From assembly GCA_029207755.1 (NCBI GenBank), contig JARCOQ010000016.1, positions 5,938,501-6,002,500 of the forward strand: a DNA stretch of 64,000 nucleotides, given 5' to 3'. A model generated the notes under the pieces. The model was not told where the DNA came from and ran no database searches. It worked only from the letters and a program-made list of their open reading frames with translations. This DNA comes from Chamaea fasciata. Taxonomy: Eukaryota; Chordata; Aves; Passeriformes; Sylviidae. The translations under genes were made by a program, and so were the position numbers. Shown in pieces: positions 15,201-35,346 of the stretch; the stretch's first letter is position 1; every line of letters begins with the position of its first letter.

Positions 15201-18200
15201 TTTGGTTCTGGAAAGAGCGCAGCACTTCCAGGTCTGAAAAACAGTCAGGTCACAAATTACACACATGGGGCCCATCAGAAGTGTGGTGGTTTCAAGACAG
15301 TAACCAGGACTCTGAGGCATCAACAGTAAATGATAGAATCACAGAATGGTTTGGGTTGGAAGGAACCTTAAAGATCATCTTGTTCCAACTCCTGCACCAC
15401 AGACAGGGACACCTTCCACTAGGGAAGGGGAACCACAGGGCCTCTCCACCCACAGCTCCCTTTCCCCAGCCTCTCAGCCACTGCTTCCATAGATATGAGA
15501 AGCACCCAGCCATGCAAATGCCACATCTCCTATCTCTGTCAGTCCCAGGATGACAGCAAACTCCCAACCCTAGCTGATGTGCTCCCAGCATCAGGGGCAG
15601 ATATATACCAAGATGCCCATCCTCAGAGAGAACTTAGGTTCTCCTGCTTACTCTTTTTCTCTCCTTTGTCCCAAGCAATTCCAGCCTCCTTCACCTGGGC
15701 CGTAATACCAAGCATCATGGAGACAGCTAGGAGGTCGGTTATGTGGATGACAAATCGCTCCTTAAAATAGAAAAAGGAAAAAAAAAAAAAGAGTTGAATA
15801 GCAACACCCAAAGCTGCCTTCTGGAAGTGTTTTATCATCAAAAATGATGAACATGGATGTTTGGAAATGAGATATGGGAGTGCTGCTATGAGACACACAA
15901 ATAGTGACTCACTCAGACACCAAAAAGCAAAAGAAAGAATGGCCAGGAAAACAGACACAGAAGAGCTCAGTGCATCACTGGCACATCCAGCAGCACAAGG
16001 GTCAAAAATGGTACCTTGAACTCCATCTCAGCATACAGGGCCTCCTTCCGTTCCTGCATGAGACCCAGACAGAAGGCCTGGAAGTTGATCTCATGTTTTG
16101 TCTGTTTGATGATCTCTCTCAGAAGAGCCCGTGAAGCTCGCAGGTAATCGTCCTTGGTGGTCAACAGGTCCTGGAACACCATTGCCAGGTACTGGGGCCA
16201 CAGAGAGAAAAGTTTCAGTGCACTGTAATGGGTCTGCACCCACAAAATGAAGAGACACAAGGAAACCATGCTGGAGGTATCCTGTCCTTCAGACCCCTGG
16301 GGAGCTGTAATAATGTTTCTCTCATGAAACTGCATTATCACCCAGAATGTGGGAGTTAGAAAATGCCCATTTATGTTTATTCCTACCAAGAATAATTATA
16401 CACTTTCAAAATAGTATGCTACAGATCAGACAGCTGTCTGTGAAAAGATTCATCAGAGCCTCAAAACAACTAAATCTGTCAGGTTCTGGGTTCTGGGGTT
16501 ACCATCAGTCATCCAAGACACTGCACCTACCTTTGGAGCTTGCTCTGAGCTGTGCTGAAGCACAGTATACAGGATCTGCATGTTGTTGGGATTTCTTGCA
16601 TTTGATAGTTCATTGAAAATCACAAACTTAATGGTGGTGCCCAGGTTATCCCTGTGTGCATTCAGCAGCTCTCTGCAAGGGAAGACCAGGAATACCTGAA
16701 CTGACCTTTCATTGCAGCTGGACACATTCTTTTCATTTTTCCTTGAAGTATTTAGCACACAAAAGTGAAAAGAATGAACAAGACATATCAAAGGACAATA
16801 TCAAAGGACTACTGAAAGATTTCTAGGACAATGAAATTCTTTTAAATGAACACAAGACACTCCATGCCCCTAGTTGGGTATTTAAAACCACTGTGCAGAG
16901 ACACTGAGACTGTCAAGTCCCTGGGCATGGCTCTCACAGTGCCATTCTCTTCCTGTCACAGACCCAGTACCTGACACACAGCATGTAGTGGTTGAGAAGG
17001 ACCTTTGGCTTGAGTCGAATTTTGATCAGGTTGGAGATAACTTCCATGTCCTCTGAGCTGTGGGTGTTACAGTTCATACAGACCGACATCAGCAAGTCCT
17101 GAGCTGGCTTGGTCAGCTGCAGAGAAAGAGCAGAAAGGCTCCAGCCACTCACCACTACAGATCAGAAACGTAACTGGTGTACAGTATGCAGCCCTCCTGG
17201 CTGGATTCCAGATCAGGGTTGTGCTTCAACAGCTCCTCCCCTTACCTTTGGATTCTGCAGCCACATCTCCAGCCTCTGCACGGCCATCTGACGCACCTCC
17301 TTGTAGCCACAGGTGGCCGTCAGCAGCCGGAGGAGGTTCCTGGAGACGTTGTCCATGGGCTGGCGCCGGTTCAGCTGGTCCCGCAGCATGTCCAGGACAT
17401 ATTCCTCCACGCTCTCTGCAAGGTCTTCATACCTGGGCCACACAAATTGAACTTTACTCATTTCCACAAAAGCCAGTCCAGAGATCAGCGCTCTTTTTTG
17501 TTTGTGGTATGATTTGCAAACCAAGAAAATAAGCTCTTTTCTCCTGGAACCAATTTTATCTGATGCTCAACATCCCCCAGCAGGTGCCACGGGAGCACAG
17601 AGAAGGAGCTTCCTGACACAGCTCTGCAGGGTGGGTGAGCACAGACACATCTACAGACACATCTGCCACACAGCTGTGTTAGGAGAGGGAGACACTGTAC
17701 CTGGGCATGAGCTGGCCTGCCTGCTCCGGGCTCATTTTCTCCTCTGCAATCAGCAGCTCACTCTGGCTGTCCTCCTCTTCTGTCATGGAAGGGTGTGGGC
17801 TACTCCCTAAGAGAGACCAGCACACTCTGTGAGGCAACTCCTCTCCCTAGAGATCAATCACTGGACACAGCACACTTCATAAGACAACTCCACTCTCTAG
17901 AGATCAATCACTTGTGCTCTGGCTTGTTTCGCTTCTTGCAGGGATGCCTTCCAGCAAGACCACAGCCTCTCACACTGCATCCCATACAGGCTCATTTTTC
18001 ACCACCCTCAAACATCCCCTGGACACGAAAGAGCCCCAAAAAGAAGAAGAGCACTGCTTGGAACTCAAAGCCTGGCCTATGAGACTCCATCCAGTATCAA
18101 ACTATTCTCACAAGTCAATAAGCAGTGCAGGCTCCATCCTCTCCCTAAACCTTTGTTCCTGGTTCCCAGACATCTTCTTACCAGCACTGAGGTCCCCTCC

Positions 18201-20511
18201 ACTACGTCCAACTTCTCCATGCAAGAGCATGGTCTTAGGAGGCATCTTTGTGTTAAAAGCTGTCTGGATGTTATCCACAAACGTCTTGCAGTGAGGGCTG
18301 TCCACCCAGATGCGCTCCCCAAGGGAGTCCTCAATGTACACCTGCAGCAGCGAGCACAATCCATTTTCACGGGGTTAATTACAGGAGTATTTGTGAGTTT
18401 GTATGGATTTATATCCATAAAAATACACAGAGTAGGAAACTAGCATAACCAGTGCATGGGTGAAAACCAGATTATACAAGACCAAAAACACACACCATCA
18501 CATCCCAAGCTCTACTGGGCACCGTCTCAAAAAAGACTTTACAAAACTTCTACCATCAAAATACAGAAGCTGGTCAGCTCAGTCTTTTTAAGTTAATGGG
18601 CTGTTTTAATCTCTACACACCAAATAAAAAGCAAGGAGTCTCTGCAACACTTACATCAATACAGACTCTCAAACACAACTCAGAAAAGAGCAGAGATAAG
18701 GCAACAAAAGGCGATAGAGGCTACATTCCAGAAATCCATGGAGATTTTTCTTTAAAAGTATGGGCCCAGACTCCAATTTCTGCCTCCCCCATCTGCATTC
18801 CCACAGTGGACAAGAGGACACCAGTCACCCCCTTCCCTACAGCTGTATTAAACATTATGCTGCTCTGCTACTCCAGGACATCCACATTCCCCAACCCAGT
18901 CTGCCCACCATTGCCTCAGTCCAACAGAAGCCTCCTCAGTTCACCAACCTTGACAAAGATCTCTGGCCAGTTCTCATCCTCTTCATAAGCTGCCATGAGA
19001 AGGTTGCATGCCAAGACAGACACAAGACTATTCCCTTTGGCTTTGAAATTGATGGAGGCATCTCTTCGGAGTAGGCTGCACAGTGCCTGGAATAATATCC
19101 ACAAAAAATAAAATCATAAACAAGTCATCTATTGAGAAATAGCATGGAGAGAAGCTGCGGAAAGAGAAATACAAATTGCAGAAGCTTGTCACAGAACTCT
19201 GGTATTTACAAAGCCATGCAGATCACACTCTGGCCTGAGAGAAAGTGCAGCCCTGCTCATAGTTTGGCAGGAAGGATCCATCAGTAATTTGCAAGTCCTC
19301 ACCTCAATAACCCCTTCGGTGGCAAATATGTTGGGTTTGATTTTTGCCAGGTACATAAGGCTCAGGTACAGAGTGGTGTCAGGTTTGGCTCTGTTCATCT
19401 TCAGCTGCTTCACAGCTCCACACAGCACCCCCTCGATACGGTCATCGTTGCCTTCTGCCTCTGCTGCCTCAATCTCATCCAGCAGCACCGTGGGGACAAC
19501 TGCAACCACCAACACAGAGGGATCAGCATCTACCCTCATGCCAAATAACCACCCTGAGGTGCTTCAGGACCAGTCACAAGGGACAGCAAAGCACACACCA
19601 GCTCACTTTTAGCCCCTGCAATAGCTTTTCCCTACTCAATTGCCATTAAGAGTTCTGTTTCAAAACCGACAATGCCCCTTCATTGTTTTTCTATGCTAGC
19701 ACACTCCTCTGCAAATGTATCCAACGACAGAAACGGAATGACAATTCAAAACACAACATCCAGACCCAGAGTCTAAAGAAGTATGTGACTAAAATACCAC
19801 AATCCAGACTTTGAGATTTCCTCAAGGAAGTATTTCACATATGGGTGCCGAACAGCTGTCAGACAGAATGAACACAACCCAATGCCAACAGAAGAGAAAA
19901 CCTTGACTTCATCCCTGCATCCAGGAAAGGAAACTCTCGAGGATAGCACAACACTATGTGAGCATCAAGAAAAACTCCTGGGATGAGACTCCAGAGAAAG
20001 GAGAAGTTTTCTTTCTCTGAGGTTTCCGTGCGACGGCAGGAGCGCAGCGAGGCCTCACCTTCGATGGGGATGACAGACGGCTCCTTGATGGAGGGCGAGA
20101 TGGCTCTTTTCTCCGCCACGGCCGCCTCTGCCAGGCGTCCCAGGGCGCTGAGGGGCGGCGTGGAGGAGAGCTTGGGGCGCTTGGTCAGCCCGGGCAGCCC
20201 CGCCGGGCCCGCCAAGGCGGCGGCCGCGTCCCGCTTGCGCTCCGAGGGCAGCCCGGGCGGCGCCGGCTTCAGCAGCGTGACGGCGGCCTTGCCCTCGCCG
20301 CTCTGCCCCTTGGAGCCCAGCGCGATGAAGTCTCCGGGCGGCGGGTGCGCTGCGAGGGGAGACACAGCGACAGTGAGCGACAGTGAGCGACAGCGAGCGA
20401 CACTGAGCGACAGCGCCTGCAGCCCCCCGCCCGCCCGGCCCCGCGGGACTCACCGGAGGGCTTGGGCACGGCGCTGGGCCGCCGCACGGCGGCCGCCTTC
20501 GGCCGGTTCAT
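230..20511 (-). CDS. INTS1: Integrator complex subunit 1, 5' 36 coding exons (3' end outside window)
   Basis: INTS1 is the large helical-repeat scaffold of the nuclear Integrator complex, which cleaves snRNA and other RNA polymerase II transcripts. Coding exons in transcript order: 20454-20511, 20059-20349, 19303-19499, 18949-19086, 18182-18341, 17701-17806, 17246-17432, 16971-17116, 16531-16672, 16015-16191, 15652-15760, 15113-15233, 14387-14464, 13705-13862, 12410-12506, 11918-12009, 11531-11591, 10952-11149, 10554-10683, 10209-10388, 9968-10117, 9221-9400, 8930-9034, 7994-8161, 7565-7676, 7075-7233, 6208-6354, 5716-5814, 5225-5349, 4182-4526, 3436-3595, 2682-2822, 2134-2314, 1927-2050, 1315-1433, 230-317. 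All junctions are GT-AG and the phases close, giving 1743 codons of the roughly 2190 expected. The start (MNRPKAAAVRRPS) matches the family N-terminus. A basic KRPK stretch follows in exon 2, and an acidic run then a basic run lie at about residues 926-950. Identity rests on recalled similarity to human INTS1 along the whole length. The exon after 230 is off the left edge. Confidence 0.96.
3598..3812 (+). mobile_element. CR1 LINE 3' end, adjoining the INTS1 exon 31 acceptor
   Basis: This is a 5'-truncated CR1 fragment in plus orientation, from a GGAAGAAATGCTTTACAGTG start to a tail reading ATTTTATGACTCTATGAA. It matches the longer CR1 copy at about 34350-34560 in this window, including the 'gaggcactgg' and 'cctggtctagtg' segments and the terminal 'aaggtccctt' block. 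It lies antisense to INTS1 in the intron before exon 31 and runs up to within about two bases of the splice acceptor. Confidence 0.92.
4079..4172. repeat. 47-bp imperfect tandem duplication in an INTS1 intron
   Basis: Two adjacent copies, 4079-4125 and 4126-4172, start with CAGATTTCCCATTTCTCCCT and end in AATGCTCC plus A-rich bases. They differ at only a few positions. The array ends about 9 bases from the donor site of INTS1 exon 30 (4182). Confidence 0.9.
4305..4409 (-). repeat. INTS1: In-frame 15-bp coding minisatellite in INTS1 exon 30
   Basis: Seven tandem 15-base units encode five-residue repeats at about residues 1397-1431: four ASGVT, then ASSVT, ASGVT and GSGIT. The unit keeps the reading frame, and the flanking protein (Q-E-L-A-H before, L-L-Q-A-L after) aligns to the conserved INTS1 helices. 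In the human protein, as I recall it, the same place holds only a short non-repeated loop. Third-position differences between units (GTC/GTG, ACA/ACG) show the array is not a simple assembly stutter. Confidence 0.9.
8529..8618. repeat. Interrupted poly-A tracts
   Basis: Several long A runs separated by short interruptions lie in an INTS1 intron. This is low-complexity sequence; no LINE or SINE body is recognisable next to it. Shorter A runs lie at about 1141-1156 and 15778-15790. Confidence 0.8.
10788..10842 (+). mobile_element. Short CR1 3'-tail remnant
   Basis: A remnant of the CR1 terminus reads from 'agttggaacc agatgatctt' to a CCATTCTGTGATTCTGTCAT tail. It lies within an INTS1 intron in plus orientation. 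Sequence just upstream (from about 10755) may be a diverged extension. Confidence 0.75.
12738..12780. repeat. 20-bp tandem duplication
   Basis: The unit TTAAGGGTACTTTTTTTCTC occurs twice in succession in an INTS1 intron, the second copy ending in a longer T run. Probably replication slippage. Confidence 0.75.
15331..15425 (-). mobile_element. CR1 LINE 3' end, minus orientation
   Basis: The stretch starts with GATAGAATCACAGAATGGTT and continues through 'ttgggttggaaggaacctta' to 'ggacaccttccactagg'. This is the reverse complement of the CR1 terminus seen elsewhere in the window. It lies about 100 bases upstream of INTS1 exon 12 in the sense direction of INTS1. Confidence 0.92.
17819..17912. 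repeat. Imperfect 44-bp direct duplication, period 50
   Basis: Copies at 17819-17862 and 17869-17912 share AGCACACT starts and CTAGAGATCAATCACT ends, with scattered substitutions between. The pair lies in the intron just upstream of INTS1 exon 6. It matches no repeat family I recognise. Confidence 0.75.
20365..20415. repeat. 10-bp minisatellite in INTS1 intron 1
   Basis: About five tandem copies of a decamer close to CAGTGAGCGA lie in the 104-base intron between INTS1 coding exons 1 and 2. Copies differ by one or two bases. Confidence 0.85.
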
Positions 20512-20720
20512 GGCCGAAGGGACGGACCGAGCGACAGCCGGGACGGACAGACGGACACCCGGCACCGACCGACGGCCGCGGCCACACGGAACCGGAATCG
20601 CCGCCACGGCGGCACCGCCCGCCCCGTCCAGCCCCTCCGGGCAGCGCCGTCTGGCGGGCGGGAGGGGGAACTGCACCCCCGGGGGCATCGGGGGGCTCCG
20701 GGGTACCCCGAGGTCAGAGA
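20455..20720 (-). promoter_or_regulatory. INTS1: CpG-island promoter and 5' UTR region of INTS1
   Basis: GC-rich, CpG-dense sequence surrounds the INTS1 start codon (20509-20511) and extends about 200 bases upstream in the transcript sense. No TATA box is evident, as is usual for housekeeping genes. The exact transcription start cannot be fixed from sequence. Confidence 0.65.
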
Positions 20721-20805
20721 CGGGCTGGGGTTGCTGCAAGGTATGTAAACGTTTTCTTAAGAAAGGATGATTTTTTTGGTGTTTGATCCGTCTCTTCTCC
20801 CAGGC

Positions 20806-21050
20806 AACTAGCAACAGGACAAGAGGACACAGCCTCAAGCAGCACCAGGGGGTGTTAAATCAGACATCAGGAGGAATTTCCTCACGGAAAGTGGGATTAC
20901 ATATTGGAATGGGCTGTCCAGGTGGTGATGGAGTCACCGTCCCTGGAGGTGTTCAATGCCACTGGACGTGGCACTCAGTGCCATGGTGTATTTGAAAAAG
21001 TGATTAGACCAAGGCTGGTCTTGATCTTTTCCAGCCTAAATGATTCTGCA
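20806..21050 (+). mobile_element. CR1 LINE 3' end of a different subfamily
   Basis: A CR1-like terminus reads from 'aacaggacaa gaggacacag' through 'ggaatgggctgtccaggtgg' to 'ttttccagcctaaatgattc'. It differs from the copies at 3.6 and 34 kb in its central part, so it is probably another CR1 subfamily. It sits between the INTS1 promoter and the 3' end of the GAA-like gene. Confidence 0.85.
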
Positions 21051-21079
21051 ATTGGGAGATCTGGGATCAAATAGGAGGA

Positions 21080-21235
21080 TCAAGGAGGCGGGACTGGAGG
21101 CTGGAGTCGGGCTGAAATTGGGGAGCTGAAAGTAGTGGCTGAAATTGGACGGCTGGAGTGTGGGGCTAGAACTGGGGGTGTTGGATTGGGGCTAAAATTG
21201 AGAAGCTGAAATCAGGGTGTTGGAGTCAGGAGAAC
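21080..21235. repeat. Degenerate short tandem repeat, GGCTGAAATTGG-like
   Basis: The stretch repeats variants of a unit such as 'ggctgaaattgggg' or 'gagctgaaagt' at irregular 20-30 base spacing. It is an old diverged minisatellite in the gap between the GAA-like gene and INTS1. No coding signal is seen. Confidence 0.55.
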
Positions 21236-21349
21236 CAAGGTCAAGGACTAAAACTGAGGGCCCTGCAGCACCTGGCTGCCCACCCCTTCTCCCCCATGGC
21301 ACCCCTTCTGTCCCCATATCAGGCGCCCAGGACAAGCTCTCCACATGCC

Positions 21350-21355
21350 TTTATT
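21350..21355 (-). terminator. Polyadenylation signal of the GAA-like gene
   Basis: AATAAA on the minus strand lies about 237 bases after the stop codon of the GAA-like gene, a reasonable short 3' UTR. Confidence 0.65.
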
Positions 21356-21591
21356 GCAGCAGGAACCATGGGTACCCACACCACCCACCCAGGACCATGC
21401 AGGGGGCACCCAGCAGCCAAGCCCCCATCCCACACCCCCTGTCCCCAGCTGTGCTGAAGGGGGACGAGCAGCAGCAGGTGACAGTCCCTGATGCCCCATC
21501 CATGGCAGCATCCCGGCTTCAGGGGCTGGAGCATTGAGCACCTCCCAGGTGGGTGTCCTGGCGAGGTGAGGGTGACCCCAGGGCCCCCTGC

Positions 21592-30680
<9,089 letters not shown>

Positions 30681-31479
30681 TGTCCTGGTGCTGGATGGAA
30701 GAGGAGAGGGTGGCAGGTGTGAAGGAGACAGAGAGGGAGAGCTCGCCCAGGCCTCAAGGACAGTTTCCCCTCTCCTGATGCCTGTGGTTTGGGCAGAGCC
30801 TGCCCCACCTCAGCACCCTGCAGCATCACATCTGCACCTTCAGCCAAGATACACCTGGCAAACTTGGCAAAGAAAGGCTTTGCCCAGGTCAGGTGGTCCT
30901 GACCCTGCTAAGTGCAGGGAGACACTGACACCTGACTGTCCACCAATCCCAAGGGACAAAGCACCATTTCCTTTTGGGAGGTGGCAGAGGGGCCCCTCAA
31001 GGAGTTTTTCCCGAGTCTGCCTTAATGGGCTGCAGTATTTCTGGAAGGTGCAAGCAAAACCAAGCCTGCTCTTCCTGTGGGAACAGAGCTGCGATGCTGA
31101 GAGCTGCAGCTCCGAGGTGTGGAGCATTCTCTGCTCTGAGCAGTCTTCTGCTCTGAGCATCCTCTTTGAGCATCCTCTGTCATCATCGTCCAAAGCCCTG
31201 ACTCAGAGGTTTTAGACCCGAGGAGGGCTGGGCAAGGGATGGCTGGGAATATGCCATTAGTCCTTGCTTTCCACTGATAAAGGCTGATTCTGACAACCTC
31301 TCAGGCAAACACCTCCCGGACTCTAAGCGAAGGAGACCCCCATGCTCCTGTTAAGTTCGCAGAGAGCAATCTCAGCATCTTAAAAAAGAGACACAACTTT
31401 CTTGTCTCCATCTCACTCTCACTCAGACCCTGCTCCCCTCACCCCTGCTCTCTTGCAAAGGCTCAGAAAACGGTTCCAC

Positions 31480-31980
31480 CCCCCCCCCCCCCCCAAACAG
31501 GTTGATTCCCCGGCAGCGCTCCCCCAGCTCGGGCCACCACGACGGCTCAACCCGCCGGGGCCTGGCCGCGAACCTCCCGGAGCGGCAGCGCCTCCGCCTT
31601 ATGCAACCTCCCGCCGCTTTCCCCAGGCGCGGGTGGCTCCGAACCGCGGGGACCTCCGCACGCCACCGGGGTTTGTGCCCGGCCGGCCCGCAGCGGCGGC
31701 ACTGCGGGGCGGGGGGGCACACACAGCCGCGGCGTCCCCGGGCGGGCACGGGGAGCGGCGCGCCCCGGGAGCCCCTGCCCGCCTGCGGGCCCCGCTCCGG
31801 CCGTGCCGGCGCTTACATACACGTGTCTCCTCTTGACATTGTGGCTGCGGGCGGCGGGCGGGCAGCGGGCAGCGGGCGGGCAGCGCTCCCGGCGCTGCAG
31901 CTCCACCGTAAACACCCGACGAGCCGCTCGACCGGCTCCTACCGCGCCTCTCTAGTAGCAGCGCATCCCTACACGCCCCT
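31480..31980 (-). promoter_or_regulatory. CpG island with candidate promoter and 5' non-coding exon of the GAA-like gene
   Basis: CpG-dense sequence lies 0.8-1.3 kb upstream of the GAA-like start codon. On the minus strand a good donor (TGTAT|GTAAGC) ends a possible non-coding exon at 31817. The matching acceptor is at 30690, ten bases before the ATG. Human GAA also begins with a non-coding exon. A CACGTG E-box lies at 31820-31825 inside the candidate exon. A pure C run lies at about 31479-31494. Confidence 0.6.
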
Positions 31981-31989
31981 CCTCCCCTC

Positions 31990-33790
31990 GCTCCTCCGCG
32001 TTGTGCGCTTTTTTGGTTTTATTTTTAATATTTGTGTCTAACAGCGCGGTGCTGTTCAAGAGGGGAGAGTATGGGGAGATCAGCGGGCGGCTTTTTAGGT
32101 TTCTTCCCAGCCGATGCAATGTAGGGTGTTAAAATCCAGAGAATGAACGCTTCTGTGCCCCCTTGTAGGGTGAGAGCACTTTATCCCTGCTCAGGGGGAT
32201 AGTGGCTTCAGGGAATCGTCATGCTGAGTGTGTTTTGAGCACACAGCAGGTGGGCCAGACTCACAAAACCCCACACATCCCAGAGCAACGTCCTCTTTCC
32301 ATCCAAGTTTCACCAGAAGTCCCATGCACTCCTCTTCATTTGCTTAACAAGTGTGTGTACTGCACAGGCTTTCCCACTTTCCAAGGGACTGGAGAGCTGC
32401 TCCTTGTTTACTGTTGAAGGCCACTGCAGTCTAAAGTTCAGCAGTGAATGAAAACAGACCTTTGGAGCTGAGGTACTTCCCCCAGAAAATGAAAATGAAA
32501 AGTAACCTGTTGTGAACAGGGCAATTCACCCAGAAACAGAATTTCAGGTGACACAGCTACCCCCGTCCTGCCATATGTGATCTGTCAAACCCCATGTTGT
32601 TGCAAAAACAAGGGGAAATACCTCACTTCTGGTGAGTCCCATGTGTGGGGCTGTCACCACAGAGGGTGTAACCCCCATCCAGAATGCAGCCAGCCCATCC
32701 CTCCTGCCCTTGAGGACCCCCATCTCATGGATGTCTCAGGGATAAACCCTGGATGATTTAGGATGGCTCTGGCCACTCTTGGTTATCACCACTCAGAGAG
32801 AGCACAGACGCAGTTGGGGACATTAGTGGCCCCAAAGGCTTCCACAACCAGCATCCCTCTCCTTGCTTGTCTTTGCTCTCTGAGCCACTAGAACCTTCCT
32901 GGATGGAAAGGAGACCTGGAGACAAACCTCAGAGGCATGAGTGAACACCACAGTGATGGCTGAAATCTGCCTTCTCACCCTTATCTCACCCTGTCCCAGC
33001 ACCCAGTGCAGGATTTCAACCGGTTCCTGCAAATCTGGGAGAGGTGAAGGCCAAAACTGTTACAGCTACACTGGGCAGCAGCTTCATGCCACCACCTGAG
33101 AGCTCAGTTCCAATAATAAGCAGGGATTTCTTAACGTCAGGGAAGTGCATTCACCTAAACCTTGCTCTGGCTGCCCAGATCCATGGGGCTGTGCCAGGTA
33201 TGAGGCTCCCTGTGTTTTGCAGCTCGTGTTGTTCAAAGGGAGCGGGGAAAGATGGGATCTTGCGACCTCAGTTATGGCTCTTAGAGCTGTAATATTTGGT
33301 CCCAAGGCTGGAGGGGTCAATATTTGGCTCCAAGGCTGGAAAGCACAAGTTGTATGGGGGCTAACACAGACTTTCCAACATTGTTATGGACACAAAGAAA
33401 TCAAAACAAGCCCAGCTGAGATGGAGGCAGTTTGGTTTAGACAACTGCCTGCATTATTATATTTTTGATGCATTATCATCATGGTTGGATGCCCCCAGGG
33501 TCTGAAATGCTGCTCACACCATTGGGGTCAGGGTGCTGTGCTTAGCAGCTCACATAACTGCACGAGAAAAGGGCAAAGATTGGGTTGAGGATCCACCCCT
33601 GGTCAGGATTCGGCCCCGTTGTAATGCTCATGGGGCTGCAGGACAGGCAGTGCTGGGCAAAGGCTGGTCCACAGCTCGTGGAGGAGGACAAGGCTGGTCA
33701 GTGGCCACCTCCAGGAGCCCAGGGAACAAGAGAGTCCTCCCAAGAGCCTTGGGATGCCCAGGACATGTTTCCCCACCATCGTTTGCCCTG
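31990..33790. other. Intergenic, no gene recognised
   Basis: Between the GAA-like promoter and the CR1 element I see no convincing exon, RNA gene or ordered repeat. Open frames here are short and have no family resemblance. Confidence 0.6.
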
Positions 33791-33794
33791 CAAC

Positions 33795-34560
33795 AGTGCC
33801 AAGTGTTGGTGCTGCAGCTGGGTCAGGGTAACTCCTGGTATCAATCCAGACTGCAGGATGAACAGATCAAGAGCAACCCTTCCAAAGACTTGGGGGTGCT
33901 GGTGAATGAGAGGCTGGATATGAGCCAACAAAGCACTTCCAGCCTAGAAAGCCAACCGTGTCCTAGGCTGCACCAAAGGCAGAGTGGGCCAGCAGGTCAA
34001 GGAAAGTGATTCTACCCCTCTGCTCTGCTCTGATGAGACCCCAACTGCAGTGCTGTGTCCAGCTCTGGGGTCCCCACCACAGGAAGGACATGGAGCAGTT
34101 GGAGTGAGTCTAGGGGAGGCCACCAAATTGATTACAGGGATGGAGCACCTCTCCTATGAGGAAAGGAGGAGAGAATTTGGATTGCTCAGCCTGGACAAGA
34201 GAAGGCTTCAGGGAGACCTTATTGCTAACTTTCCCTGTCTGAAAGGAGCCTGCAAGAAAGCTTAAAAGGGACTTCTGACTGGGGCATGTGGTGACAGGAC
34301 AAGGGGTAATGACTTTAAACTGACAAAGAGCAGGTTTAGATTAGACGGCAGGAAGAAATCTTTTCCATGAGGGTGGCAAGGCACTGGCAGCGGTTGCACA
34401 GAGAAGCTGTGGATTCCACATCCCTGGGGGTGTTCAAGGCCGGTTTAGATGGGGTTGGGAACAACCTCGTCTAGTGGAAGGTGTCCCTGCCCATCGCAGA
34501 GGGGCTGAAACGGGATGAGCTTTAAGGTCCCTCCCTAACCAGACATTCTACGATTCTATA
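33795..34560 (+). mobile_element. CR1 LINE, 5'-truncated, about 0.77 kb
   Basis: This is the longest CR1 copy in the window. It carries the end of the reverse transcriptase reading frame (recognisable 'gccaagtg', 'cttgggggtgctggtgaatg' and 'agaaagccaaccgtgtccta' blocks), the 'ctctggggtcc' and 'gagcacctctcctatgagga' segments, and the 3' tail ending ATTCTACGATTCTATAAA. The frame is broken by substitutions and indels, so it is inactive. It lies just upstream of the MAFK promoter. Confidence 0.95.
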
Positions 34561-34699
34561 AAACGCACCCGTCGTGTGAGCGCGCACAACCCCCGGCCAC
34601 GCTGTGCCCCCTCCATCGGAACTGATCCGGGTGGTGGGGAGCTGTCGGAGAGGGGTCAGCTCCGCAGCGGGGCGGGGGCACACGGGGCGTGGTGTAGAG

Positions 34700-34835
34700 G
34701 AGACAGGGACGAGGATGGGGATGAAGGCGACATAAAAGAGGAACGAGGACCAGGGTGAGGATGGGAAGGAACATGAAGGAGGGTTGAGCATCAGGGCGAG
34801 AATAAGGACGGGGACGAGCACGAAGGGGGGCGACT
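34700..34835. repeat. Purine-rich degenerate GGGACGAGGATG-like repeat
   Basis: G/A-rich sequence with irregular copies of motifs such as 'gggacgaggatgggg' and 'gggtgaggatggg'. Low-complexity sequence between the CR1 and the MAFK CpG island. Confidence 0.5.
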
Positions 34836-34869
34836 ACGTGCCGGCAGCGGCGCCCCGCCCGTCCCGCGC

Positions 34870-35160
34870 CCTTCCCCATGAATGAACCGCGCGGGCGGTC
34901 CCGGGCGGTGACGCGGCGGGCGGGGCGGGCCGGGCGGTGACGCGCGCGGTGACGCGCCATGCCGGAAGCGGCGGGGGCGCTGGTTGGTCGGCGGCGCGGC
35001 GGGGGGGAGGCGGCCGCCCCGCGCTTGTTGTTGTCCGCGGGACTCGCTGGCAGGGAGGGAGGAGGGAGCCGCGCAGCGCCCCCGCCGCCGCCCCCGCGCC
35101 CCCGCCGCCCCCGCCGTCGCCCCCGCCACGGGGCGCTCCCGCCGGCACGCAGGTGAGGAG
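34870..35160 (+). promoter_or_regulatory. MAFK: MAFK CpG-island promoter and non-coding exon 1
   Basis: Extremely GC- and CpG-rich sequence contains three identical copies of GCGGTGACGCG (34905-34915, 34934-34944, 34946-34956), each with a TGACG half-site of the ATF/CREB type, followed by an ETS-like CCGGAAGC at about 34962. A strong donor (CGCAG|GTGAGG) at 35152/35153 would end a non-coding first exon. The CpG island continues to about 35.7 kb. The promoter assignment is inferred from position and composition. Confidence 0.7.
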
Positions 35161-35346
35161 CCGCCCGGGCGCGGCGCGGAGGGGGCGGGGGCGGGGGGGT
35201 GGGTCGGAGCAGGGAAAGGGGGGGTGGCCGCGCGATGCCGCTGGATCGCGGGGGAAGGGGGCGGCTCGGCCCGGGTCCGGCCCGGGTCCCGCTCGGTCCG
35301 GTCGGGTCCGGTTGGGCGCGGGCGGGCGGGGCGGCGGAGGTAAAAG

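Noticed and set aside
19983..20786. 267-codon plus-strand open frame over the INTS1 5' end
   Set aside because: It is antisense to INTS1 exons 1-2 and the CpG island; high GC lowers stop-codon frequency, and the translation is low-complexity Arg/Pro/Gly with no family resemblance.
33533..34009. Plus-strand open frame of 158 codons
   Set aside because: Its second half is the CR1 reverse-transcriptase remnant and its first half has no recognisable homology; not a host gene.
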